From Gemmatimonadota bacterium (lineage in GTDB: Bacteria; Gemmatimonadota; Gemmatimonadetes; Gemmatimonadales; Gemmatimonadaceae), in assembly GCA_003222065.1 (NCBI GenBank), contig QHUV01000122.1, positions 1 to 6,041 of the forward strand: a DNA stretch of 6,041 nt, in the 5' to 3' direction. This document shows, one piece after another, positions 1-5,974 of this stretch; position 1 is the first letter of the stretch; each line of letters begins with the position of its first letter. The notes beneath the pieces are model-generated. The model was given only the letters and a program-made list of their open reading frames with translations, ran no database searches and was not told the origin of the DNA. The position numbers and the translations under genes were made by a program.

Positions 1-165
1 CGACGCGCCTGGATAACTGGTCTGGACCGAGATCGTCGGGTAGGTAACGTCGGGGTACTCATCGATCGCGAGTCGGCGATAGCTGACGATTCCGAGCACA
101 ACCAACGCCACCATCATCATGGTGGCGAAGACGGGACGCTTGATCGAGACGTCAGAGAGGAACAT
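1..165 (-). CDS. RND efflux pump permease, HAE1/AcrB-like (N-terminal 55 residues only)
   Basis: This is the start of the inner-membrane proton-driven pump of a tripartite RND efflux system; the window edge cuts it after 55 codons of the roughly 1,000-1,050 usual for the family. I translated it directly. It begins MFLSDVSIKRPVFATMMMVA, the typical cytoplasmic N-terminus followed by the first TM helix (about residues 12-29). Next comes IDEYPDVTYPTISVQTSYPG (about residues 34-53), the hallmark start of the first periplasmic porter domain in HAE1 pumps. The ATG at 165-163 gives exactly the expected family N-terminus. It lies 11 bases after the stop codon of the adaptor gene, so the two are one operon. 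No clear Shine-Dalgarno sequence precedes it (CAACGCGCCTC), so translation may depend on coupling to the adaptor gene. Substrates cannot be inferred from this fragment. The HAE1 assignment is firm; heavy-metal (CzcA-like) pumps are less likely from this motif. Confidence 0.93.
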   Translation of the reverse strand, partial: MFLSDVSIKRPVFATMMMVALVVLGIVSYRRLAIDEYPDVTYPTISVQTSYPGAS

Positions 166-176
166 GAGGCGCGTTG

Positions 177-1382
177 CTATCTGCTCGGTGAGCCGCGACG
201 CGGCCGCTGCTGTCCGGGCTCTTGGGTGCCGAGGATAATGGCCTGCATACCGCGGCCGAGCGTTCCGACGTTACCGACGATGACGCGATCGCCTAACGAC
301 AAACCGGAGACCACTTCCGCCTTCCCGAGGCGCTCGTCGACGACGCCTACCTGAAGCGGCGCAACGTCGACGGTGCGCTCCGTGAGCCGGTAGGCGAACG
401 GATGGCCGCCGTCCTGCGACTGGCGGATTGCCGCGGTGGGAACTGTCAGCACATTGCCGAGCGTGCGACTGACAACGCGCCCGGTCGCGAAGGTGCCGCC
501 TTTCAGCTGGCCGTTGGCGTTAGGCACATCGACATAGACGGTGATCGACCGACTCGTGGGATCGATCGTTGGGCTTACCCGTGCCACCCGTCCCTCGAAG
601 GTGCGCGCATCAGCTACGAAATGCACTGATTGGCCAACGCGAACGGCGTTCGCCTGACGCGCCGGCACGGCAGCCGCCAGCTCCAGGATCTCGTTGCGAA
701 CGATCGTGAACATCGATGTACCGCGAGCAACGCGTTCCCCCTGCTCGACACCGCGTGTTCCGATCGTGCCGCTCGTCGGCGCGAGGACACGCGTATCTCG
801 CGACGCGAGACTCGTCGTACGTAGCCTGGCTTCCGTGGCCGCCAGTCGCGCCTGCGCGGCGTCCACCGCTTGTTGCGCGACCTTGTAATCTCGCTCGGCG
901 ATCGCTCCCGCTTTGAACAACTGGGCGCTTTGCTCGAGGTTCCACTGCGCCGTCGCGAGATCGGTGCGAGCTGACGCCCGGTCGGCGACGGCGCTTTGCT
1001 CCGCACTCTGTTGCTCGCCGGCATCGAATCGGGCGAGCAGCTGTCCGGCCAACACGCGCTGCCCCTCTCTCACGTAGACGCCGAGTAGATCACCCTCGAG
1101 TCGCGCACGTACGTCCACTGTCTCGATCGGCTTGAGGTCACCGGTGATCGGTGTTCCCTCCTCGATCGTTTCTTTGGCGACAGTGGCAATGTCTCCAGGC
1201 GCAAGGGTAATCGTCGGCGCTTGCCTGCCCCCTCGCGCGGCGGATGAATCGCCTTGCGTCTTTGCGCCGGCACTGCCGGCGGCCGTTGCCGCCGATGCCG
1301 AACCCGAGTTCGAATCGCAGGCGGCGGCGCCTAACAGCAGACATGCCGCGACGAATCGCCTGATTAGCGTTTGAGTACTCAC
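177..1382 (-). CDS. RND efflux periplasmic adaptor subunit (membrane fusion lipoprotein)
   Basis: This is the periplasmic adaptor (MexA/AcrA type) joining the RND pump to the TolC-like channel. I chose the GTG at 1382-1380 (401 aa) because it gives a compact lipoprotein signal: RR at residues 8-9, a hydrophobic stretch, then the lipobox LGAAAC with Cys22 as the lipidated residue. A Ser/Gly/Ala-rich linker (about 23-52) follows. Next are the first half of the lipoyl-like barrel-sandwich domain (about 86-122, with LGVYVREGQRVLAGQLLARF), an Ala/Gln/Arg-rich helical hairpin (about 123-192), the second lipoyl half (about 196-227, VLAPTSGTIG), a beta-barrel (about 232-302) and a membrane-proximal domain (about 307-384). 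The tail is basic (RPRRGSPSR). A GAGAG sequence 11 bases upstream could serve as a ribosome site. The open frame extends to 1526, but that would place 48 residues inside tolC ahead of the signal peptide. A GTG at 1394 is another possible start. The gene is one base downstream of the tolC stop codon and 11 bases upstream of the pump ATG. Confidence 0.92.
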   Translation of the reverse strand: MSTQTLIRRFVAACLLLGAAACDSNSGSASAATAAGSAGAKTQGDSSAARGGRQAPTITLAPGDIATVAKETIEEGTPITGDLKPIETVDVRARLEGDLLGVYVREGQRVLAGQLLARFDAGEQQSAEQSAVADRASARTDLATAQWNLEQSAQLFKAGAIAERDYKVAQQAVDAAQARLAATEARLRTTSLASRDTRVLAPTSGTIGTRGVEQGERVARGTSMFTIVRNEILELAAAVPARQANAVRVGQSVHFVADARTFEGRVARVSPTIDPTSRSITVYVDVPNANGQLKGGTFATGRVVSRTLGNVLTVPTAAIRQSQDGGHPFAYRLTERTVDVAPLQVGVVDERLGKAEVVSGLSLGDRVIVGNVGTLGRGMQAIILGTQEPGQQRPRRGSPSR

Positions 1383-1383
1383 T

Positions 1384-2871
1384 CTACGAACCACTCTCGG
1401 ATCGACGAACGGGTGACGAGCGATCAGGCGGGTACGGAATCGGTCGTCCGAGAGCCCGAGCCAAGTCGGCCGTGGCAAGATACAGATCATACGTCGCGCG
1501 GGCTTCGCCGGATTGCGCGGTCGCAAGTGCCAGCTGCGCGTCAGTCACCTCGAGTTGGGTGCTCAGGCCGCGAGAGAATCGCAGCGATGCTAACTGGAAC
1601 GCCTCCTGTGCCTCAGAAGAATTCTGCTGACGGGCGGCGAACACCGCGCGCGCTCGTAGCAGCTCCGCACGGGCACGCGCTACCTCGAGCGAGATCGTTT
1701 CGCGCTGCAGCTGGAGCTGCAACTCGGCGACGCGGAGGTTTGCCTGCGCGACATCGAAGTTGGACCGGGCACGGAAGCCGTCGAAGACAGGAAAGCTGAG
1801 GGTAGCGGTGATGGATCGGTCCGCGAACCAACCACCGTTTTGACAGGCCTTTATTCTGGTCGTGTCGGTACCAATCGGGCACGAGGATCTCGTGACCTGG
1901 CCGGATCGATCGGGAACGCCAAATCCAAGCGGCGGAAACGCTTGATAGCCGGTGTTGAACCCGATGCTCAACGAGGGAAGAAAATCGGCGCGCGCCACGG
2001 TGAGACCCTCGCGTCGCGCTCGCGCCGCGAATTCCGCTGACCGAAGCGCCGGGCGATCGGGGAGCGTGGACGAATCAGTGAGAGATGCAAGCGTCGGAAC
2101 CATTGCCGCTACGGCATTGGCGTCCAAGGTCGTCGTCAGCACAATCGGCCGATCGATTGGAATGTTGAGCAATCGCTTCAGATCGAGAATCGCCAGTTCG
2201 CGATCGTTCTCCGCCTGGATGGCGAGCGGCTCGAGGTTGGCGCGCTCGACGCGTGCGCGCAGCACGTCGTAGCGCGCGGCGCGACCCGCCGCCTGGAGCT
2301 GCTGGAGTTGATCCAAGCGCGCCGTCGCGAGCTCGACGCCCCGGCGTTGAATGTCGGCAAGCCGTGCGTCGAAGAGAGCGTTCAGATACGCGCGTTGGAC
2401 ATCGACGTTGAGACGCGCGCGTGTCTCCTGCTCGTCGAGACGACTCGCCGCGCGCATGTCACCGGCGGCGCGCGTGGCCGCGACGATGCGGCCTCCCTGA
2501 AACAGCGTTTGCGAAAGCGACGCGGTAACGGCGTAGGTGTTAGGCTGATTGAAAACAGCGTTGACTGCCGTGCTGCGGGCATTCTCGTACACGTGCGAGT
2601 AGCTCGTGTTAACGCGGAGCTGCGGCAGACCACTCGAGCGCGCCAGCGCAACCTGAGCGTCCGCCGCCTCAACCAGCGCGGCGCTCAGTCGGACTTCATC
2701 CGAAGCTCGTTGGGCAATCGCAACCGCTTCCTGCACCGACAGGCGAATCGTATCGATCACAGGCTGTGCCCGAGCGGCCTGTTGCCCCATGACAGCGACG
2801 GGACTCACGCCAAACGCGAGAGCCCCGCACGAGATGATCAGGATGGTGCGCCGAACCGAGTTACCACTCAT
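1384..2871 (-). CDS. TolC-family outer membrane efflux channel
   Basis: This 495-aa protein is of normal length for the family and would form the trimeric outer membrane/periplasmic tunnel of the pump. It has a Sec signal peptide: RR at 7-8, a hydrophobic core at about 9-28, and probable cleavage somewhere between residues 29 and 35 (VMGQQAARA). Two outer-membrane-efflux repeats follow, about 45-245 and 270-480. Each is built of long Ala/Arg/Gln/Leu helices with a short beta section, for example LPQLRVNTSYSHVYE and SQTLFQGGR in repeat 1. Repeat 2 has FLPSLSIGFNTGY, then SFPVFDGFRARSN near 359-371, and the conserved C-terminal GLSTQLEVTDAQLALA and ATYDLYLATADLARALG. Repeat 2 also carries a loop with two cysteines (C331 and C343) that could form a disulfide in the periplasm. 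The ATG at 2871-2869 fits the signal peptide, with no obvious Shine-Dalgarno before it. It is the first gene of the efflux operon, and its stop codon is one base from the adaptor GTG. The family call is secure; the substrate is unknown. Confidence 0.94.
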   Translation of the reverse strand: MSGNSVRRTILIISCGALAFGVSPVAVMGQQAARAQPVIDTIRLSVQEAVAIAQRASDEVRLSAALVEAADAQVALARSSGLPQLRVNTSYSHVYENARSTAVNAVFNQPNTYAVTASLSQTLFQGGRIVAATRAAGDMRAASRLDEQETRARLNVDVQRAYLNALFDARLADIQRRGVELATARLDQLQQLQAAGRAARYDVLRARVERANLEPLAIQAENDRELAILDLKRLLNIPIDRPIVLTTTLDANAVAAMVPTLASLTDSSTLPDRPALRSAEFAARARREGLTVARADFLPSLSIGFNTGYQAFPPLGFGVPDRSGQVTRSSCPIGTDTTRIKACQNGGWFADRSITATLSFPVFDGFRARSNFDVAQANLRVAELQLQLQRETISLEVARARAELLRARAVFAARQQNSSEAQEAFQLASLRFSRGLSTQLEVTDAQLALATAQSGEARATYDLYLATADLARALGRPIPYPPDRSSPVRRSESGS

Positions 2872-2876
2872 CGTGA

Positions 2877-2882
2877 GGTATA
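2877..2882 (-). promoter_or_regulatory. Possible -10 box before tolC, in leaderless position
   Basis: On the minus strand, TATACC (4 of 6 matches to TATAAT) ends five bases before the tolC ATG. Transcription starting six or seven bases after such a box would begin at or next to the start codon. I see no convincing -35 hexamer about 17 bases upstream (the sequence there is CAACGT). The operon needs a promoter in this gap because a terminator lies just upstream at 2987-2950. This box is only one candidate; TACGCT further upstream is another weak match. Confidence 0.25.
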
Positions 2883-2922
2883 CGCCACCGAATGCGCGAA
2901 CGTTGCCGTTAAAGCGTACACA

Positions 2923-2948
2923 CGCCCTGCCTCACGGGACAGGGGGCG
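2923..2948 (-). repeat. Imperfect inverted repeat in the tolC upstream region
   Basis: On the minus strand CGCCCCCTG, a ten-base loop, then CAGGGCG form a seven-pair stem with two bulged cytosines. The core CCCTG/CAGGG is perfect. It lies between the upstream terminator and the tolC start codon, where an operator for the efflux operon would be expected. It could equally be a chance GC-rich hairpin. No regulator gene of the TetR or MarR type is visible in the window to pair with it. Confidence 0.3.
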
Positions 2949-2949
2949 C

Positions 2950-2987
2950 AATGAGAAACAGACCGAGGCATTAGGATGCTTCGGCCT
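2950..2987 (-). terminator. Intrinsic terminator downstream of the HD-GYP gene
   Basis: Read on the minus strand, AGGCCGAAGCA, loop TCCTAA, then TGCCTCGGTCT form an 11-position stem (2987-2960). It has ten pairs, including one G-U, and a single internal A-C mismatch. It is followed at once by GTTTCTCAT, a moderately U-rich tract. The stem starts 41 bases after the stop codon of the HD-GYP regulator. This should end that transcript and leave the efflux operon dependent on a promoter in 2949-2872. A weaker stem (minus strand TAGGCGC, loop CACG, GCGCTTA at 3018-3001) sits between the stop codon and this hairpin but has no U tract. Confidence 0.65.
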
Positions 2988-3028
2988 GTTGCGGCATCGT
3001 TAAGCGCCGTGGCGCCTAGCGATAGATG

Positions 3029-4159
3029 TTAAGGATCGATGAACGTGAGGGTCTTGCGGCGCGAGACCACTCGTCCCAGCGCGGCATAGATCTCGGGATC
3101 GAGCAGCCGCCCGACGTGATCCTTGAGGAACTCGATCGTTGCGCGCGGCTCCATGGGTTCCCGATAGGCGCGCTTTGACGTGAGCGCATCGAACGCATCG
3201 GCCGCGGCCAGGATTCGGCCGCCGATCGAGATCTGCGCGGTCTGCAGGCCGCGCGGATAGCCCGTGCCGTCCCAGTGCTCGTGATGATCCTGCACGTACG
3301 TGAGCGCTTCACCGAGGTGCTTGAGCGGTGCGAGAATCTCCATCCCGATGCGGACGTGCTCCTTTACGTGAGCGAATTCCTCTGCCGTGAGTGCTCCTGG
3401 TTTGTTGAGCACCGCCTCACGCGTGCCGATTTTTCCAACGTCGTGTAAGCGACCGGCGAGCCGCACATGCTCGACCGCGTCCGGCGCCATCCCCAGCTCC
3501 TCGGCCATTGATGCGGCGAGCTCGGCGACGCGCTGCGAGTGTCCGCGGAGGTAAACATCCTTCACCTCCATCGCGTTGATCAGTGTTTCGGCGACGCGGA
3601 CGGTGAGGTTTCGGAGCGCCTCCTTCTCACGCTCAAGCTCTTCGGTGCGCTGAGCAACTTCCTCGCGGATCATCCGTTCGACGCGCCGCTGCTCGATCAG
3701 CAGGGCGCGCTTATGTAGCGCGCGCTCAATGGCGACCTCGAGATCGGCGAGCTCCACGGGCTTCATCAGGTAGTCCATGGCGCCGTAGGAGAGCGATTCC
3801 GTCGCCGTCGGCGCATCGTTCACCGCCGTCAGCATCATGATGGCGAGCTCGCTGTCGAGCTGCAGAGCACGCGGTACAACTTCGACCCCGGAGAGGCCCG
3901 GCATGCGGACATCGCAGAGCATGAGGACAAATCCGCGTTGCGCCAGTTGCTGGAGTGCCTCATCGCCCGACTCGGCGGTGACGACATCAAAACCGCGCGT
4001 TTTCAGGAATTTGCCGATCGCGCGCCGGATACCCTCCTCGTCGTCGACGACGAGCACACGTCTCGGAGCCGGTGCCTCAGCGCCCCGCCTGGCGGCTCCC
4101 GCAAGCGCCCCCGGCTGTTCGTCGACGAGACTGGCTGTGGCGGCGGTCTTTTCGATCAT
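3029..4159 (-). CDS. Response regulator with receiver and HD-GYP (c-di-GMP phosphodiesterase) domains
   Basis: This is a cytoplasmic two-component output protein (RpfG-like architecture), expected to hydrolyse c-di-GMP when its receiver is phosphorylated. Numbering is from the ATG at 4159 (376 aa). A low-complexity Ala-rich leader (about 1-32) precedes the receiver (about 34-150): acidic pair D39/D40, phospho-acceptor D83 in CDVRMPG, T111 in LTA and K133 in MKP. A charged coiled coil (about 150-186) links it to the HD-GYP domain (about 187-372): H207 in GHSQRV, H239/D240/K243 in LHDVGK, H268, H292/H293 in HHEHWDGTGYP, the GYP signature at 300-302 and D321 in ADAFDALTSK. All core metal ligands are present. 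Tyr203 sits at the -4 position before H207, where RpfG-type proteins have Glu, which favours a two-metal rather than three-metal site. A GTG at 4171 is an alternative start adding four residues; neither has a good ribosome site. No partner histidine kinase or GGDEF protein lies within view. Confidence 0.95.
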   Translation of the reverse strand: MIEKTAATASLVDEQPGALAGAARRGAEAPAPRRVLVVDDEEGIRRAIGKFLKTRGFDVVTAESGDEALQQLAQRGFVLMLCDVRMPGLSGVEVVPRALQLDSELAIMMLTAVNDAPTATESLSYGAMDYLMKPVELADLEVAIERALHKRALLIEQRRVERMIREEVAQRTEELEREKEALRNLTVRVAETLINAMEVKDVYLRGHSQRVAELAASMAEELGMAPDAVEHVRLAGRLHDVGKIGTREAVLNKPGALTAEEFAHVKEHVRIGMEILAPLKHLGEALTYVQDHHEHWDGTGYPRGLQTAQISIGGRILAAADAFDALTSKRAYREPMEPRATIEFLKDHVGRLLDPEIYAALGRVVSRRKTLTFIDP

Positions 4160-4248
4160 TGCCTGCGGCACCGGGAAGACGAAGGAAACCGAGGGTGAAG
4201 CCCCCGTACGGACGCTCTTGAGACGCCTGCTCGGGCGGCGCGGTAACG

Positions 4249-4275
4249 GAAGCGCGCACGGCGACTTCGCGCCTC
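4249..4275 (-). other. Stem-loop abutting the mqnD stop codon; gap 4160-4275
   Basis: Immediately after the mqnD TAA, the minus strand reads GAGGCGCG, an 11-base loop, then CGCGCTTC: an eight-pair stem with one G-U. No U tract follows, so it does not qualify as a standard intrinsic terminator. It may act as a 3' end-stabilising structure or be a chance result of high GC. The rest of the 116-base gap (4160-4248) is pyrimidine-rich before the next start codon. It shows no convincing promoter, small ORF or known riboswitch signature. Confidence 0.3.
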
Positions 4276-5115
4276 TTAGTCCTCAATGAATTCGACGCGA
4301 ACGGACTTCGGGACGAAGCCGGCTTGGTGGCCCTTCTGTAGGAATAGGCGAATGGCCTCTCGGCCACGCTTTCCGTAATCGAGGGTCCAGTCATTCACAT
4401 ACATGCCGACGAAGGCGTCGGCGCGACTTCGTTCGAGGCCCCGTGCGAACTGCATCGCGTGGTCGAGAGCGCCGGCTCGGTGCTCCAGGCCATACGCGAT
4501 GCTGGCACGTAAGTGGCGCGAAATATCGCGCGTCATCTCGGCTCCAAGGTCTTTTCGAATAACATTGCCGCCAAGGGGGAGGGGTAAGCCCGTTTCTTTG
4601 AGCCACCAGGCTCCCATGTCGGCAATTAGGTGAAGACCGCGGTCGCCGTAGGTGAGCTGCCCTTCGTGGATCAGCAGCCCGAGGTCGACGTCGCCTCGCT
4701 CGACGGCCTCCTCGATCGCGTCGAAGGGGGTGGGTACCGCCACGAAGTCGGGCTCGTAGAGGCGGAGCGCCAGGAACGCGCTGGTGAGTGCCCCGGGGAT
4801 CGCGACGCGCTTGCCGCGCACGTCCGCGCGCCCCATTGGCTCGCGGGCCACGAGCCGAGGACCGTATCCGTCGCCCATGGATGCTCCATGCGGAAGCAAG
4901 GCGTAACGGTCCGCCAGATACGCGTACGCGTGAATCGATACGGCGGTCACCTCCAGCTCTCCGCGCAACGCCCGTTGGTTGAGCGTTTCTATATCTTGGA
5001 GCTCGTGCACGTACCGGAGGCCGTTGGTGTCCACCTTACCCTCGGCCAGAGCATAGAACATGAACGCGTCGTCGGAGTCCGGACTGTGGGCGACATGAAT
5101 AGTGCGGGGCAACAT
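4276..5115 (-). CDS. mqnD: 1,4-dihydroxy-6-naphthoate synthase, menaquinone futalosine pathway
   Basis: MqnD converts cyclic de-hypoxanthine futalosine to 1,4-dihydroxy-6-naphthoate in the alternative (futalosine) route to menaquinone, in the cytoplasm. The 279-aa product from the ATG at 5115 has the usual length for the family. It has the two-lobed periplasmic-binding-protein-like fold expected of the VitK2 biosynthesis family. Visible family motifs are HSPDSDDAFMFYAL near the N-terminus (residues 7-22), AVSIHAYAYLADRYALLPHG (59-78), the GALTSAF loop with T111, and LGLLIHEGQLTYGDRGLHL with H150. From memory, T111 and H150 match the substrate-binding Thr and catalytic His reported for Thermus MqnD; I have not aligned them. 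A TTG at 5163 would add 16 residues overlapping the upstream gene, so I prefer the ATG. Only a weak GACGAG precedes it. The gene follows the zinc-ribbon gene by 25 bases, suggesting co-transcription. No mqnA, mqnB, mqnC or mqnE is in the window. Confidence 0.94.
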   Translation of the reverse strand: MLPRTIHVAHSPDSDDAFMFYALAEGKVDTNGLRYVHELQDIETLNQRALRGELEVTAVSIHAYAYLADRYALLPHGASMGDGYGPRLVAREPMGRADVRGKRVAIPGALTSAFLALRLYEPDFVAVPTPFDAIEEAVERGDVDLGLLIHEGQLTYGDRGLHLIADMGAWWLKETGLPLPLGGNVIRKDLGAEMTRDISRHLRASIAYGLEHRAGALDHAMQFARGLERSRADAFVGMYVNDWTLDYGKRGREAIRLFLQKGHQAGFVPKSVRVEFIED

Positions 5116-5140
5116 ATTGCTCGTCAGTGTGAGAATACGC

Positions 5141-5935
5141 TCAACGCGATCGGGCTTGGGCAAGCCGGGCGTCGATCTCGGTCACGTGCTGTAAATACTC
5201 CGGTAGCTGCTTCGTCCGCTCGCTCGGCTCGGCGATGACGAAGCGGCGAAGGTAGGTGTTCTCCCCGACGCGATCACCGCGCAACCGCGAGGCGTCGGCG
5301 GCGAGGAGCAATCCGAGCAGATGCTGCGGATCCGACGCGAGGATGCTATCCGACTGCGCTTTCGCCACGCGAGCATCGCCGGAAACGGCGGCGATGCGTC
5401 CCAAATCATAGCGTTGATCGGCGTTGAGACGACCGAGCATCGCATACGCTTGCATCGCCATCGGCGCGAAAAAGCGCACGCTGTCGGCGCGGCCACGTTC
5501 GTTGAGTGCCATTACCCGATCGTAGAGACGTTCCGCGCGCTCCTCGGGCGACATCTGACTGATGTCGACCGGCGCCGTGCCGCTTTGCGTCGCCGTTGCC
5601 GGAACCTCGCTCGCAACCGTCGCGGGAGGGGTCGACCGAGCGAACCGCTGACCAGCGACGAGCGCAATCAGTGCAACGAGGGCGATTGCTGCTACTGCCC
5701 ACGGCAGCACCGAGCCGAATCCACGTTCAGCTCCTCGCGTTGCCAAACGAGCGTCCGCCGTCATCCCAGCCGGCGTGCCACAACGATGGCAGAACTTCGC
5801 TCCCGGCGTGAGCGCGGTGTCACACGCCGCGCACCGCGCCCCGGCGAGCGGCGCTCCACAATTCGAGCAGTACTTGCCTGACGCCGGCGATTGGCAAGAC
5901 GGACAGGGTGGAGCGGCGGCAGCGGGACCGGTCAT
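5141..5935 (-). CDS. Double zinc-ribbon, single-TM protein with helical C-terminal region (unknown function)
   Basis: I do not know this protein's function. From the ATG at 5935 (264 aa) it has two Cys4 zinc ribbons: C11/C14 with C23/C26 (CPSC...CSNC) and C35/C38 with C49/C52 (CAAC...CHRC). An Arg-containing linker follows, then one TM helix (about 75-95, LPWAVAAIALVALIALVAG) and a Pro/Ala/Thr/Ser-rich spacer (about 100-125). The C-terminal region (about 128-264) is alpha-helical and looks TPR-like, for example ERAERLYDRVMALNERGRAD, AYAMLGRLNADQRYDLGRIA and LLGLLLAADASRLRGDR. The zinc ribbons should face the cytoplasm and the helical domain the periplasm, but the charge bias is weak. A GTG at 5971 would add 12 residues; the ATG places the first ribbon in the usual near-terminal position. 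mqnD follows 25 bases later. Zinc-ribbon/TM/TPR proteins occur in many bacteria as putative scaffolds, so a link to menaquinone synthesis is not established. The gene call itself is secure. Confidence 0.87.
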   Translation of the reverse strand: MTGPAAAAPPCPSCQSPASGKYCSNCGAPLAGARCAACDTALTPGAKFCHRCGTPAGMTADARLATRGAERGFGSVLPWAVAAIALVALIALVAGQRFARSTPPATVASEVPATATQSGTAPVDISQMSPEERAERLYDRVMALNERGRADSVRFFAPMAMQAYAMLGRLNADQRYDLGRIAAVSGDARVAKAQSDSILASDPQHLLGLLLAADASRLRGDRVGENTYLRRFVIAEPSERTKQLPEYLQHVTEIDARLAQARSR

Positions 5936-5941
5936 GCGCGA

Positions 5942-5947
5942 ATAATA
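5942..5947 (-). promoter_or_regulatory. Possible -10 box before the zinc-ribbon gene, in leaderless position
   Basis: TATTAT on the minus strand matches five of six bases of TATAAT. It ends six bases before the ATG at 5935, so a transcript would start at or next to the start codon. There is no Shine-Dalgarno sequence between the box and the ATG (TCGCGC). No good -35 box lies 17 bases upstream (TGCGGG). If real, it drives the zinc-ribbon and mqnD genes. Confidence 0.35.
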
Positions 5948-5974
5948 CTGCGCACGCCGTCCCGCCCGCACTAA

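Noticed and set aside
1383..1526. Extension of the adaptor reading frame to 1526 (48 extra N-terminal residues).
   Set aside because: It overlaps the 3' end of tolC and would bury the lipoprotein signal peptide inside the protein. The GTG at 1382 puts the signal at the N-terminus.
1371..1799. 142-aa plus-strand open frame opposite the tolC/adaptor junction.
   Set aside because: It has an Arg/Ser-rich low-complexity composition and lies wholly antisense to supported genes.
292..2544. GCCTAAC/GTTAGGC words as integron attC recombination sites.
   Set aside because: They are isolated inside conserved coding sequence, lack the paired imperfect palindrome of attC, and no integrase or cassette structure is present.
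2308..3003. 231-aa plus-strand open frame.
   Set aside because: It lies mostly antisense to tolC, is Arg-rich with no domain-like pattern, and runs across the terminator region. It is a high-GC shadow frame.
4160..4275. Riboswitch (for example c-di-GMP) upstream of the HD-GYP gene.
   Set aside because: I compared the gap with the conserved c-di-GMP riboswitch core as I remember it and saw no match. The region is only GC- and pyrimidine-rich.
5116..5163. TTG start at 5163 for mqnD.
   Set aside because: It would overlap the upstream gene and add 16 residues before the usual family N-terminus; the ATG at 5115 gives the normal length.
4630..5238. 202-aa plus-strand open frame.
   Set aside because: It is antisense to mqnD and the zinc-ribbon gene, both of which have clear family motifs on the minus strand.
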